Under the pieces are notes generated by a model, which saw only the letters and a program-made list of their open reading frames with translations, did no database searches and had not been told where the DNA came from. A program made the position numbers and the translations under genes. DNA of 64,000 nucleotides from Dolichospermum flos-aquae CCAP 1403/13F (GTDB taxonomy: Bacteria > Cyanobacteriota > Cyanobacteriia > Cyanobacteriales > Nostocaceae): contig NZ_CP051206.1 in the NCBI RefSeq assembly GCF_012516395.1, forward strand, positions 62,001 to 126,000, written 5' to 3'. Positions 63,987 to 64,000 of this stretch are shown in pieces; positions within the stretch are counted from its first letter, which is position 1; every line of letters starts with the position of its first letter.

Positions 63987-64000
63987 CAGCGTATATATTG

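Overview
The window comes from a cyanobacterium, most likely a filamentous heterocyst-forming (Nostocales-type) one. Seen in the sequence: frequent GCGATCGC (HIP1) octamers, low GC, arrays of 7-nt short tandem repeats (STRR), many small palindromic repeats, and typical cyanobacterial families (NdhD, a DUF2839 protein, AAA_35 and AAA_35/WD40 NTPases, ThiE with an extra N-terminal domain, SLH/beta-helix proteins). It is chromosomal: housekeeping genes (glmU, hisC, ndhD, gor, thiE, thiS, two tRNAs) are mixed with accessory genes and mobile DNA.

Layout. 0-9.7 kb: an FHA-domain ABC exporter divergent from a Ser/Thr kinase, a membrane-anchored beta-lactamase-fold protein, an M48 protease and a DinG-like helicase. 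This block lies between two partial copies of an 'AAA lid end / helicase start' junction (1-196 and about 6451-7790), so it is rearranged. 9.7-10.7 kb: a creatininase-family hydrolase and thiS. 10.7-27.2 kb: an accessory cell-surface/glycan island (two EamA transporters, GT4, GT2, two GT-C proteins of which one is a pseudogene, two GtrA-like proteins, acyltransferase, methyltransferase, DegT aminotransferase coupled to a Nudix-like protein, MATE exporter, aldo/keto reductase). It sits between thiE and thiS, which have the same orientation and may once have been neighbours. 28.5-33.2 kb: two beta-helix surface proteins, one with six SLH repeats. 34.5-38.0 kb: NYN protein, tRNA-Ser, a tnpB-less IS605-type element, ferredoxin, secreted nuclease, inositol monophosphatase. 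38.1-41.8 kb: decayed transposases, a possible nuclease/toxin-like protein, an intact TnpB element carrying a small ribbon-helix-helix gene, and a DUF3800 gene whose 3' end is formed by that element. 42-43.3 kb: glmU.

43.6-52.4 kb is the most coherent accessory block. An AAA_35 ATPase and a large AAA_35-membrane-WD40 protein flank four consecutive secreted proteins (a DUF6006-like protein, a CBM-like protein, an AbfB/beta-trefoil protein and a three-repeat tectonin-like protein), and a Tat-exported GH5 glycosidase lies directly downstream of the WD40 gene. It looks like an intracellular NTPase sensor linked to an extracellular carbohydrate-binding and -cleaving set. 52.4-64 kb: MnmD-like methyltransferase, rhodanese, glutathione reductase, C5 DNA methyltransferase, hisC, GNAT acetyltransferase, a TonB-like protein with PEVEK-type repeats, tRNA-Gly, ndhD and a Crp-family regulator.

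Repeat biology is prominent. Three MITE-like families are visible: a 73-bp element nested in heptamer arrays; a 165-171-bp element whose terminal repeat supplies the last codons of two genes; and a 126-bp element with a perfect 10-bp target duplication. Several start codons (inositol monophosphatase, rhodanese, mnmD, hisC, M48 protease) are preceded almost directly by 7- or 8-nt tandem arrays instead of a recognisable Shine-Dalgarno sequence.
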